Shown piece by piece: positions 22,407 through 32,439 of a stretch of 64,000 nt of DNA. Origin of the DNA: Ulva prolifera (lineage: Eukaryota > Chlorophyta > Ulvophyceae > Ulvales > Ulvaceae); assembly GCA_023078555.1 (NCBI GenBank), contig CM041199.1, forward strand, positions 6,391,315 to 6,455,314, read 5' to 3'. The first letter of the stretch is position 1. Each line of letters opens with the position of its first letter. The notes beneath the pieces were generated by a model that ran no database searches, was not told where the DNA came from, and saw nothing but the letters and a program-made list of their open reading frames with translations. The position numbers and the translations under genes are program-made.

Positions 22407-23816
22407 ATGCCAACACCCACCCCCTGCCACAGCCACTTGGCTGCGGCCCCTCGGTGGCGGCCCCTCTGCGGCGCCATCATCCAGCTGCTGCTGTGCGTGC
22501 TGCCCTCTGCAGCCGCCGTCTCATGGGATTCAAGCCACGGCAGCGCCGCGGCCGTGGACGTCCATGCTGCGATCGCCGAGGCTATTGTGAGCTTGCACCC
22601 TGAACTTGAAGAGGAGGCGGAGCCGGTGTACGACATAATGGGCCCGGTTGCCGAGGGCCGCGTGCGCGGGCCGGTGCCCCCGGAGCTGCAGGCACTGCTG
22701 GACCGCGACCCCTCATTCCTCGCTGTCGCTGACGACGACGCAGACTCCATGCATCACAGCGACTCTGCGGCTGTGTCCGCGGCCCCGCAGACACCGTGGG
22801 CGGGATCCGCACGCAGCCTGTTGCACGGCAATCACAAGGCCCCAGGGAAGTTCTACAAATGCCGCCGATGTTACACAGTGAGGTGCTTCACCAGTGCCGG
22901 CTTCTGCACCGGACACTGCAAGGCGCTTCGGAAGCTGCACTGGTGTGATGTGCCAATCTTCGGGCCGCCCGTGCCGCCGCCCGTGCCCCCGCCGGCGCCA
23001 GACGGCGCCGGAATAGCTATCAACGAAATCAACACTGTCAGCGTCACCGCCCAGATACCATACGTCGGATGCACCAACCGGCGGGGCGGCAGCTGCACCC
23101 GCCCAAAGGGATACTACTCGTCAGTGCAGGGGAAAGAGCCAGATGTCGATGCTAGCGGAACGGTCAAGGCTGAGTGTGTGACCGGGGAGGCTCTGGAAGT
23201 GCGTTGGTACAACACGTTTGTCGAAGATAGCTTCGAAGACACCAGGGCCGGGGTGTGCCAGTGCAGCTACGGGGGCACTGCAGCTGCGTGTGAAGTGAAG
23301 GGGGGTGTGGCGAAGCCGGAGGTTGACCCACGCGACCCGAAACCCTACACGTATCCGTCACAGGTGATCAAAGTTGCTGGGAAGGACATCAAGATCGACA
23401 TTACGTCAGCAGCTGAGCAGGTGGATGACCCCAACGAGATCATCATTGGCGTCCAGGGGGACGTGGCTGGGTGCATCTCGGATGAGGATTATGCGGAGGA
23501 TCCTCCAAAGGAGAAGCCTGAGGAGCCTGTGGTGCCTTGCAAGGTGGGTGGCAAGAAGCCGGCAGGTGGCAAGAAGCCAAACAAGTCGCCTGGTAAGAAT
23601 CCAGGAACGAAGCAGCCAGCAAACGGGAAGGGATCCAAGAGGAATGGCAGAAAGGGGAGAGGGAAGCAGAGCAGGGGGCAGAAGAGCAAGAAAAAGAAGA
23701 GCAAGGGTAAGAAGAGCAGGGGCAGGAAGAGAAAAGGAAAGAAGGGCAAGGGTAAGAAGAGCAAGGGAAAGCAGAGCAAGGGGAAAGTGACCAAGAAGAA
23801 GACGATTGTAGGATAG
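22407..23816 (+). CDS. Secreted Cys-motif protein with Lys/Ser/Gly-rich basic tail
   Basis: This is a single uninterrupted frame of 469 residues from the ATG at 22407; an in-frame GTG 12 bases earlier is unlikely to start. Residues about 18-37 form a hydrophobic signal (GAIIQLLLCVLPSAAA). After an acidic stretch comes a cysteine module, C-x2-C-x4-C-x6-C-x3-C-x9-C, with the signature GHCKALRKL. A Pro-rich hinge (PPVPPPVPPPAP) follows, then a second cysteine-containing domain with PYVGC and GVCQCSY. The last 100 residues are almost only K, G, S, R and Q, in KSKGKK-type repeats. The paralogue at 43940-45505 shares every cysteine block but has an acidic, Ser/Gly/Pro-rich tail. I know no named family. 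An extracellular matrix or cell-wall role is inferred from the secretion signal and polycationic tail. Confidence 0.8.
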   Translation: MPTPTPCHSHLAAAPRWRPLCGAIIQLLLCVLPSAAAVSWDSSHGSAAAVDVHAAIAEAIVSLHPELEEEAEPVYDIMGPVAEGRVRGPVPPELQALLDRDPSFLAVADDDADSMHHSDSAAVSAAPQTPWAGSARSLLHGNHKAPGKFYKCRRCYTVRCFTSAGFCTGHCKALRKLHWCDVPIFGPPVPPPVPPPAPDGAGIAINEINTVSVTAQIPYVGCTNRRGGSCTRPKGYYSSVQGKEPDVDASGTVKAECVTGEALEVRWYNTFVEDSFEDTRAGVCQCSYGGTAAACEVKGGVAKPEVDPRDPKPYTYPSQVIKVAGKDIKIDITSAAEQVDDPNEIIIGVQGDVAGCISDEDYAEDPPKEKPEEPVVPCKVGGKKPAGGKKPNKSPGKNPGTKQPANGKGSKRNGRKGRGKQSRGQKSKKKKSKGKKSRGRKRKGKKGKGKKSKGKQSKGKVTKKKTIVG

Positions 23817-23819
23817 AAG

Positions 23820-25088
23820 AGCAAGGGCTTGAAGGGGCTGCACTTGCTATCCTGCGTGTTTGTTGTCAGCATCTGCTCTCAAAAGGTGTAGACAAATCAG
23901 TATGCATGTAATGTACAGTAAAGTCAATCGGTTCCAGACCAGATCTGGATCTGCATGTGCGCCTGCAACGATAGCCAACTGGTAAAGTTTCAAAGCTATG
24001 CACCGTTCCAGGGCTTCCTGGGCTTGCTTGATGACACCAGTGAGACTTGTTTTCTTTTCCGGTGTGGTGGGTGTCCAAAATCTACTGCTTTGTAGCCATT
24101 GCAAGCATGCTGGTTCACCATGAGGTGCCCATACGCATTCCCCCAGAGCTGTATACGTAGGTTCATGCACCCACAACATTCACCCGGAGCTGCAGCAGCT
24201 TGTACAAGCCACGTGGCCAGAGCGACACATGCAGACATCATCAGCTGATCAGCCTGTGACGCACCTCCTGCAGGTGGGAGGGGGTCTCTGAGGTCACAGC
24301 TGATCAACATATACCCGTGCTGTCAGACCTGTGTGCAGGCACAGCAGCTGTTTGCTCCGATGAACACCCTGTGACATCGCAGTTACAGACATCGAACCGA
24401 TCTTACACTAGCGGAGAACAGAAGCAAGCAGCTAGACTGCATATACGCATTATCAATGATATTTTCGGGGCATACGTTGCCATGCATTACACATACAGTT
24501 CTCAGGTCTCGTGCTTTCAGACAGCGCTGGAGTTGAGCTGAGCTGGTGAAGAGGTGGCCCCCACCTGCTACCGGAAAAGCCATGGCCTGAGTTTGAACAT
24601 ACGTACGCCTGTGCATGTTCAAACCAAAGGCGTTTGGTACCATAAGATGATGGTCAGTGCCCACGCCTATTGCGGCCGGTGCTGTGCAAAAATCGGTGTG
24701 ATGCAAAAACCGGTGCGATGCAAAAATCGGTGCTGCAAAAACCGGTGCGATGCAAAAACCGGTGCTGTGCAAAAAACAAGGTCGCCACCACACACCCCGT
24801 GCTGTGACACCGTCCATCTTGGATGTGTGTACTGTAGTATGCATGGGACAGAATGCCTCAGTCGACACACCTTTGCCCTCCACCGGTCATCTCTCATTAC
24901 TTCGCCAACCCTGTGGCCCCATCGCCAGCTTGCCTAGTTGTGGGAGCGGCCCGCCCGAGCGGGCGACTCTCTCCCCGCCACCAGCTGCAGGCCCCAGGGT
25001 TAGCGCTGCTGTTGCGTACGCATATGCATGTGTGGCCGCTCACTTAAAGCAACAGACCCTGACGCTGCAGCGGGTTGACCGCTCCCCT
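23820..25088. other. Spacer between the Lys-tail gene and the CACTA element
   Basis: The first hundred bases should hold the 3' UTR of the upstream gene; AATGTACAGTAAAG near 23910 could act in polyadenylation. No other gene is supported. A short tandem repeat lies at 24675-24777. The last 40 bases (25050-25088, CCTGACGCTGCAGCGGGTTG and onward) belong to a GC-rich repeat that continues at 40711 on the other side of the transposon. Confidence 0.45.
24675..24777. repeat. Degenerate tandem repeat, unit about 17 bp
   Basis: Roughly six units of the type CGGTGCGATGCAAAAAC follow each other, with some units shortened to CGGTGCTGCAAAAAC. No function is evident. Confidence 0.8.
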
Positions 25089-25560
25089 CACTACAAGAAT
25101 GGTAGGCATGCGGCAGTGTACATGCCGGACACACGTTTGCCCCGCTGCCGCATTCGGGGACATTACACGCACATTGCAGGCACATTCCAGGGCTGGCTGG
25201 AATGTGTTAGTGAAATGTATGCGGGATGTGTCACCGAAGTGTTCTCGCGGTGTACACCTGCAGCGCACCTCAATGCACGGAATGTGCACGCCGCGACCGC
25301 GCTTGGACGCTCCGACGAACAGCACATCATCTGCCGGCAGCATGTCCTCGTCGTGCACACCGTGCCTCCTCAGCCACCACCGGTCGAGTGGCAATTGAAC
25401 GCGCATCCACACTCCTTCGGCGTGTACATGCCGGATGCACAGCTCCAACACATTTTGTGCCCCACGCCACGACTGTTGTGCGCATCTTCAGCACGTGCAC
25501 ACGCCGTGAGTAATGTACACGATAGCTCTCGACATGTCCATTGCTCTTTGCGATGTATTT
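25089..25560. repeat. Left terminal and subterminal region of the CACTA element
   Basis: Starts with the CACTACAAGAA terminal repeat. Short motifs recur in both orientations: CATGCCGGA twice, GGAATGTG at about 25198 and 25279, its complement CACATTCC at about 25181, and GTGTACA at several sites. In CACTA elements such clusters are bound by the transposase or its partner protein. From 25560 to 26640 I see no certain gene, apart from a possible terminal exon at 26237-26707. Confidence 0.65.
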
Positions 25561-26236
25561 TCGGGTGAAGCGCAGCAGCGCAGGGGTTTTGTACTCCTCT
25601 AGCTTGGACCGTTTCAGTGCTGGAGCTCTGTGTTGAGCTCGTCGAGTCCCACGGCTGGAGTATGAACACAGTTATAACGCAAGCTCAGCTTTGGTACCTT
25701 CAGTAAAATCCATATGCTTGAAAATGTATGGCGTTGTGAAAAGCCTGCGCTTGTCCTTCTGAATTTGCGCACAGCAGACCGACGTAGCTAGTAGCGAAAG
25801 AGACGCTGGCAGTAAATCCATTGCACGTGCTTGTGGTGATTCACCTCTCATGATCAAGTGGGTTATTCTGACGTTGGCTGCGATCCTCGAGGAGCTCGGT
25901 AGAGGTATCGCCCTCTATTGCCTGTAGCAGCTACATTTTGCAGCCGCTACATCCTGCAGCAGTCATCGCCTTTGTAGTGGCCACATTACACCTCTAGCTA
26001 TAGCCTGTAGCTGAGGGCCATGTGGATCATGCTGTGAATTTGCCATATGGATTTCCATCTCTACAGTGTGCTGCATCAGTGTGTCCCCTTGGCCTCGCCA
26101 CACGACAAATCGCAATGCTTGTGCAGGTGAAGAGTTTCCCTGCCAGTGGCATGCCGGGTGCCAATACCACTCTTATAGGATAGAGTTATGTTCCCATAGT
26201 CAGTCGGTGTCTGCTTGCAAATTCATGTGATTGTAT

Positions 26237-26707
26237 CTAGATCACTGGTAAAAAGAATATGTGTTGGACGTCTGTAATAATGCAATGAGTGTGACAACAT
26301 GCCAGAAAATTATGCCGGAGTTGGAGAACATGTACAGCGCCCTCAATTGCAGTAGCAACACTGTTCACATCGGTGTGACAATGAATGGGGAAGAGTGAAA
26401 GCAATTCTTGCCGATTGTGTAGAACACCATTGCGCAAAGACACAGAATGCGTTCTCGTGGTAGGATCTGTAGCGGAACACACTCGCTTACCTCCACAATT
26501 TTGTGACAAACCGGCTAAGGTGACCGACGATTCCACAAGACCATAAACAATTTGCAATACGGGCTCCATGGCATTCATAGTTAGTGACATTAGTAACGCG
26601 CGCAATGCTGCATTGTACTTGGGGTCATTGCATATGCTGATCTTACAAGAGAGTGGTTGTCCTTGACCTGGTTTGATGTACTTTTGTAGACGCACAGTTA
26701 TCATCAA
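26237..26707 (-). CDS. Possible terminal exon or small gene inside the CACTA element
   Basis: This open frame of about 156 codons overlaps the last bases of the gene at 26643-28532 in another frame. A donor-like GTAAGA directly at the stop codon of that gene (about 26643) leaves room for an alternative splice into this region. The translation (PKYNAALRALLMSL, MEPVLQIVYGLVESS) looks protein-like but has no domain I recognise. It may be real coding sequence or chance. Confidence 0.3.
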   Translation of the reverse strand: MMITVRLQKYIKPGQGQPLSCKISICNDPKYNAALRALLMSLTMNAMEPVLQIVYGLVESSVTLAGLSQNCGGKRVCSATDPTTRTHSVSLRNGVLHNRQELLSLFPIHCHTDVNSVATAIEGAVHVLQLRHNFLACCHTHCIITDVQHIFFLPVI

Positions 26708-28532
26708 CTCCGCTCTTGTTATACTCAGAGGTCTTACGATCTACCCTAGGCTTACTGCCACTTTGCTTCTTGCCACATGTCTTACTGGGTTTCAAGAACC
26801 CGTTCACACTCCTCGCTGCCTGCGCATTGGGATTCTGCTGCACCGCTTTGTGGAGTGCCGACACCGATCGCACGTTGGCATAAAATGCCATGCCAACCCG
26901 CACTGCATCAGAGTCAACAAACTCTGCCCCACCTGTCGTGCCATGCCGGACGACTCCGGTTTGCAACCACACATAGCGTTGTGGCGTAATAGCAAGACGG
27001 ATCCCCACCCCACTCATCCAAAAAAACCCGCCCAACACACTTTTGGGGTAGCCGAGGCAAGGGCCTGTTTGTAGCCACATGATGAGCCCCCCTTCAGGGC
27101 GGTCATACAAGTCCAGGTGTTGCTTCACGGATCTCACCTGACTCTCGTCCGTCAAAATGGTCATCGCCCGCGAAGGGTACGCGCCGAGACATGGCGAATT
27201 CAGCTCGGTCGCTGTCCACTCAGTACTGACATCGGTAGCGATGGCAAGCGCCCCGCAAACAATTGGTATTAAAGCGAGCCATGACGCCCCTGGTGTTTTG
27301 TTAAAATTAAGGACACCGATGTTCCACACTCCCGCCTGCACAGCGCGAATTGGTAGGAACACAACGTTGTGTTCCACAACCACTGCAAATGGTAACTGCC
27401 AACATGATTTGTACAAATGAATAATTTTGCCAATGATATGGCTAGGCGCTTGTTATATACGTCAACAATAAGCACGAGCGTACCAATAGAGCCGCGACAG
27501 TCACCGGATCGATGTCATCAGCACGTGCTACGTTGGGTATGCTCGCTTGACGGCCTTTGCCTCCACCCATCGGGTTATTCAACCCCCCTCCCACCATCTT
27601 ACCAGGGCCACGCGTTTTTTGTCCTGCTCCTGAGACTCCTTTTGGACATGCCCGTTCGATCTTGATGAGCTTTTTTGCCATCTACACATGTGTACACAAT
27701 TGTCTATTGCTGTAGACAACGCAATGTAGTATGTTGACAGATCAATTGCTTTGTGCATACGGTGCGTTGTCGTGTGCTCCTTAACCGGTGACTACGGCTA
27801 CATTGATGCACTACAACATTGCTAATCAATGCGCAAACTCATTAGAACACTGATTGCACGAAACACCAAAGTGCAAAAAGGACATAATCATACCTCGGGG
27901 CGAAGATACATCGGTGAGCCTGAAGTTGCACCCACCACTGCTAATATGTCATGGAGTTGGGGGTCATCCACTGCTCTAAGGATGTAGGTGGTCCGCTTAT
28001 CATCTGGCACTTCCCATGCCCCGTCGCTGTCCGTGTCGTGGTGTCCGTGACTCATACCATCATGTTGGACTACAGGTGTCACGAAAATCACCACGAAGTC
28101 TCGTACAGGCAACTGCACCAGACTGTGTCCCGCCAGCTGGTCGTGGAATGCTTGGATTCTACCCACAGTGCTCACGTGTAGCGGGCTCATGTGACGTACA
28201 TGATACCGTACGCATGGCCCGATGTTGTGAACATCACAATGAGCACGCGCACTAGCCAACTCGTGGAGGGTGCTCACTTCTAGCACCCCACTACTGCAGC
28301 TGCCACTAGTCTCACTACTACAGCTCGACCACCCCGCCCGGTACACACCATTGCCACCGTGTACCAACGGTGCCGGTGGATCGTCCACAACAATCGGTGC
28401 TTGTTCCTCACCTGGCACGGGACTTGAGCCACCACCGGCTGCACTCACCACAGGCACGAGCGGGGGCTCTTTGCCACTGTGCAAAGTAAAATGCTTCTGG
28501 AAATAGCCGCTGGCTTCAAAAGTTTTTGACAT
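26643..28532 (-). CDS. Unknown three-exon gene carried by the CACTA element
   Basis: Exons 28532-27894, 27681-27484 and 27395-26643 join in phase 0 through donors GTATGA and GTACGC and acceptors TGTGTAG and TTGGCAG. This gives about 529 residues from the start MSKTFEASGYF. An acceptor-like TTGTAG just upstream of the ATG suggests a 5' UTR intron. The first exon is Ser/Pro/Gly/His-rich with no obvious fold. The second is basic (MAKKLIKIERACPKG, then a GGGLNNPMGGGKG stretch). The third has hydrophobic strands (FAVVVEHNVVFLPI) and a Lys-rich end. No transposase, helicase or protease motif is visible. It lies 3' of the transposase on the same strand, so it is probably an accessory protein of the element, such as a DNA-binding partner. 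That role is inferred from position only. Confidence 0.6.
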
Positions 28533-28836
28533 ACTATGCCTACAATTGACAAAGTGCCTACTAACGTGCTGCCGGCGTAAGGCCGGGAGGCGCATGTGCC
28601 CCGCCCTTGTGGGCACAGCCCACCCGACCCCCCCCCCGGGCCCGCCCACGGCAACTCGACCGGGAAGTATGGCGAGTCAACGTCGCCCAGCACTCTTTTG
28701 TACCCATTATCCCGTTGGCAAGTGGTTCCTAAGTGGGCCAGGCATACCCTTTTTGATCTACACGACGCCTTGCCCATCTGTACTGCCCCACGCTGTGTTC
28801 AAGCTTGTGACTGTGCTGGGCCTACCGGAGCTGGCG

Positions 28837-29255
28837 CTGTGACACCAGTGTCCGAAAAAAATGTGGATCTGTCCGGGATCAATTCACGAATTTACGTTCT
28901 TAATGATAGTCCTCGGCAATACTGTATCTACCAATACCCGGACAGCGATACGTTATCCGTCGACCGGCTGGGCTGGCACGATCTGGCGCTGACACCAGTG
29001 TCCGAAAAAAATGTGGATCTGTCCGGGATCAATTCACGAATTTACGTTCTTAATTATAGTCCTCGGCAATAATCTATCTTCCAATACCCGGACAGCGATA
29101 TTTTATCCGTCGACCGGCTGGGCTGGCACGATCTGGCGCTGACACCAGTGTCCGAAAAAAAAGTGGAGCTGTCCGGAATCAATTAAAGATTTTACGTTAT
29201 CAATTACAGTCCTTGACAACAATCTATCTTCCAATACCCGGACAGCGATATATTT
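28837..29255 (+). repeat. Three tandem 150-bp units with a protein-like frame that decays
   Basis: Units start at about 28841, 28991 and 29141, each with GACACCAGTGTCCGAAAAAA and an inverted pair TGTCCGGG/CCCGGACA. The unit length is a multiple of three and the plus-strand frame reads TPVSEKNVDLSGIN and YQYPDSD in each. Unit 1 is open, unit 2 gains a stop after YSPRQ, and unit 3 has stops after LSGIN and later. So either a protein repeat is decaying or the frame is coincidental. It lies inside the CACTA element, upstream of the gene at 26643-28532. Confidence 0.75.
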
Positions 29256-29751
29256 TCAGTTTCCCATCGCGCTCCTCGAGCACTTCGAGAAAGTGTCTAG
29301 CAGCACAGTGCAACTCGCGGTGGTCGCCACGCTCAAGGTAGAAGTGCGCGCGAGATTCGACGTCTTTCATCTATAAAGCTGACGCAATCCAGTATTAATA
29401 TTGCCGAGTGCGTGTGGCATCTCGTTGTTGTCCCTGTGTTGCAGCTGTCTTATTGTCTCCAGCTTCTTGCTGCTGTGCTTCGTGGGCTTCCTCTACGGAC
29501 CGTATTCGTGCCCAGGCGCCTGGTGTCACCGCCATACACCCAGTGTGCGTGTCGTTGCAAAACTCGGTGGGCTCACGCGGCTGCCATTCGTGTTGTGGTG
29601 CGGGCCTGACCGGTTAGACGAAGTACACTGCAGGGGGGCATTCAAAACGGGGGCCACCAGGGCACGGGCGAAAATCCACAGGTAAGTGTGCTTAATCCCG
29701 GTTGTATAAAGAACATTCTGTGGATAGCATGGTGCTTCTGTACGTGCTGCT
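29256..29751. other. Spacer inside the CACTA element
   Basis: No gene is supported between the 150-bp units and the 344-bp array. An open plus-strand frame at 29401-29685 is Cys/Ser/Leu-rich and has no recognisable feature. Confidence 0.35.
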
Positions 29752-32371
29752 CCAAGACAGCCCTCATGCTGCACGACCCGGGACTCAAGCACAGATGCAT
29801 CACACATCGAATGTGTACATAAATGGGCTGTTTGTGGGCCGCCAAAAAAAAAATCATGTCTGCTCTCCCGGGAAGGCTGCAGCCTCCCATTATGTAGTCC
29901 AGACACAAGCTGCCAGAGCTGATGTCTGCAAATGCATCGAGCCGTGAACCTTGGCTGAGAATGCAGTGGATATGTTTGTCAGTCGAGTGGTGAAAGAGTC
30001 AATATGATAGCTTGAGAGTCCTGTCAGGATTGCACTGTTGCACGAGTGTGCGTGTTTGGCAAAATGCTGGCACAATCCACAACTGTAGCAGTCACTCCCG
30101 AGCAGCCCTCTTGCTGCACGACCCGGGACTCAAGCACAGATGCATCACATATCGAATAGGTATAAGAATGGGCGGTTTGTGGGCCACAAAAAAATTTTGA
30201 TGTCTGCTCTCCCGGGAGGGCTGCAGCCTCCCATTATTTAGTCCAGACACAAGCTGCCAGAGCTGATGTCTGCAAATGCATCGAGCCGTGAACCTTGGCT
30301 GAGAATGCAGTGGATATGTTTGTCAGTCGAGTGGTGAAAGAGTCAATATGATAGCTTGAGAGTCCTGTCAGGATTGCACTGTTGCACGAGTGTGCGTGTT
30401 TGGCAAAATGCTGGCACAATCCACAACTGTAGCAGTCTCTCACGAGCAGCCCTCTTGCTGCACGACCCGGGACTCAAGCACAGATGCATCACACATCGAA
30501 TAGGTATAAGAATGGGCGGTTTGTGGGCCACCAAAAAATTTTGATGTCTGCTCTCCCGGGAGGGCTGCAGCCTCCCATTATTTAGTCCAGGCACAAGCTG
30601 CCAGAGCTGATGTCTGCAAATGCATCGAGCCGTGAACCTTGGCTGAGAATGCAGTGGATATGTTTGTCAGTCGAGTGGTAAAAGAATTAATATGATAGCT
30701 TGAGAGTCCTGTCAGGATTGCACTGTTGCACGAGTGTGCGTGTTTGGCAAAATGCTGGCACAATCCACAACTGTAGCAGTCTCTCCCGAGCAGCCCTCTT
30801 GCTGCACGACCCGGGACTCAAGCACAGATGCATCACATATCGAATAGGTATAAGAATGGGCGGTTTGTGGGCCACAAACAAATTTTGATGTCTGCTCTCC
30901 CGGGAGGGCTGCAGCCTCCCATTATTTAGTCCAGACACAAGCTGCCAGAGCTGATGTCTGCAAATGCATCGAGCCGTGAACCTTGGCTGAGAATGCAGTG
31001 GATATGTTTGTCAGTCGAGTGGTGAAAGAGTCAATATGATAGCTTGAGAGTCCTGTCAGGATTGCACTGTTGCACGAGTGTGCGTGTTTGGCAAAATGCT
31101 GGCACAATCCACAACTGTAGCAGTCTCTCACGAGCAGCCCTCTTGCTGCACGACCCGGGATTCAAGCACAGATGCATCACACATCGAATAGGTATAAGAA
31201 TGGGCGGTTTGTGGGCCACCAAAAAATTTTGATGTCTGCTCTCCCGGGAGGGCTGCAGCCTCCCATTATTTAGTCCAGACACAAGCTGCCAGAGCTGATG
31301 TCTGCAAATGCATCGAGCCGTGAACCTTGGCTGAGAATGCAGTGGATATGTTTGTTAGTCGAGTGGTAAAAGAATTAATATGATAGCTTGAGAGTCCTGT
31401 CAGGATTGCACTGTTGCACGAGTGTGCGTGTTTGGCAAAATGCTGGCACAATCCACAACTGTAGCAGTCTCTCACGAGCAGCCCTCTTGCTGCACGACCC
31501 GGGACTCAAGCACAGATGCATCACACATCGAATGTGTACATAAATGGGCTGTTTGTGGGCCGCCAAAAAAAAAATCATGTCTGCTCTCCCGGGAAGGCTG
31601 CAGCCTCCCATTATGTAGTCCAGACACAAGCTGCCAGAGCTGATGTCTGCAAATGCATCGAGCCGTGAACCTTGGCTGAGAATGCAGTGGATATGTTTGT
31701 CAGTCGAGTGGTGAAAGAGTCAATATGATAGCTTGAGAGTCCTGTCAGGATTGCACTGTTGCACGAGTGTGCGTGTTTGGCAAAATGCTGGCACAATCCA
31801 CAACTGTAGCAGTCTCTCACGAGCAGCCCTCTTGCTGCACGACCCGGGACTCAAGCACAGATGCATCACACATCGAATAGGTATAAGAATGGGCGGTTTG
31901 TGGGCCACCAAAACATTTTGATGTCTGCTCTCCCGGGAGGGCTGCAGCCTCCCATTATTTAGTCCAGACACAAGCTGCCAGAGCTGATGTCTGCAAATGC
32001 ATCGAGCCGTGAACCTTGGCTGAGAATGCAGTGGATATGTTTGTCAGTCGAGTGGTAAAAGAATTAATATGATAGCTTGAGAGTCCTGTCAGGATTGCAC
32101 TGTTGCACGAGTGTGCGTGTTTGGCAAAATGCTGGCACAATCCACAACTGTAGCAGTCTCTCCCGAGCAGCCCTCTTGCTGCACGACCCGGGACTCAAGC
32201 ACAGATGCATCACATATCGAATAGGTATAAGAATGGGCGGTTTGTGGGCCACCAAAAAATTTTGATGTCTGCTCTCCCGGGAGGGCTGCAGCCTCCCATT
32301 ATTTAGTCCAGACACAAGCTGCCAGAGCTGATGTCTGCAAATGCATCGAGCCGTGAACCTTGGCTGAGAAT
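29752..32371. repeat. 344-bp satellite array, eight copies, inside the CACTA element
   Basis: The block CTGCACGACCCGGGACTCAA recurs at about 29770 and then every 344-345 bp to about 32180; the first copy is partial at its left. Monomers alternate between two types. One has GTGAAAGAGTCAATATGAT, CTCTCACGAG and CACACATCG. The other has GTAAAAGAATTAATATGAT, CTCTCCCGAG and CACATATCG. This makes a 688-bp two-monomer higher-order unit in the right part of the array. Copies 1 and 6 share a distinct variant (AATGTGTACATAAATGGG), a sign of exchange within the array. Small frames conserved in every monomer follow from sequence identity and are not proposed as genes. Confidence 0.93.
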
Positions 32372-32439
32372 ACAGTGGGTGTGAAAAACTGGACTGTTGG
32401 TGTCAGCCCCTGAACAAGTGTAAATTTCTGCTTCATACA

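Noticed and set aside
26237-27681. Compact overlapping frames suggesting an integrated virus
   Set aside because: The frame changes upstream of 27395 are explained by introns with good donor and acceptor sites in matching phase, so a spliced gene is the simpler reading.
28745-28785. Resemblance to an Illumina adapter (peptide LHDALPI; CTACACGACGC at the DNA level)
   Set aside because: Only 11 bases match in a row. The following bases differ at several positions although the peptide is the same, and neighbouring sequence continues normally. Treated as coincidence, though raw reads could be checked.
29752-32371. Small open frames repeated in every 344-bp monomer on both strands
   Set aside because: They recur because the DNA recurs. 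Both strands are equally open and no start context or domain is seen.
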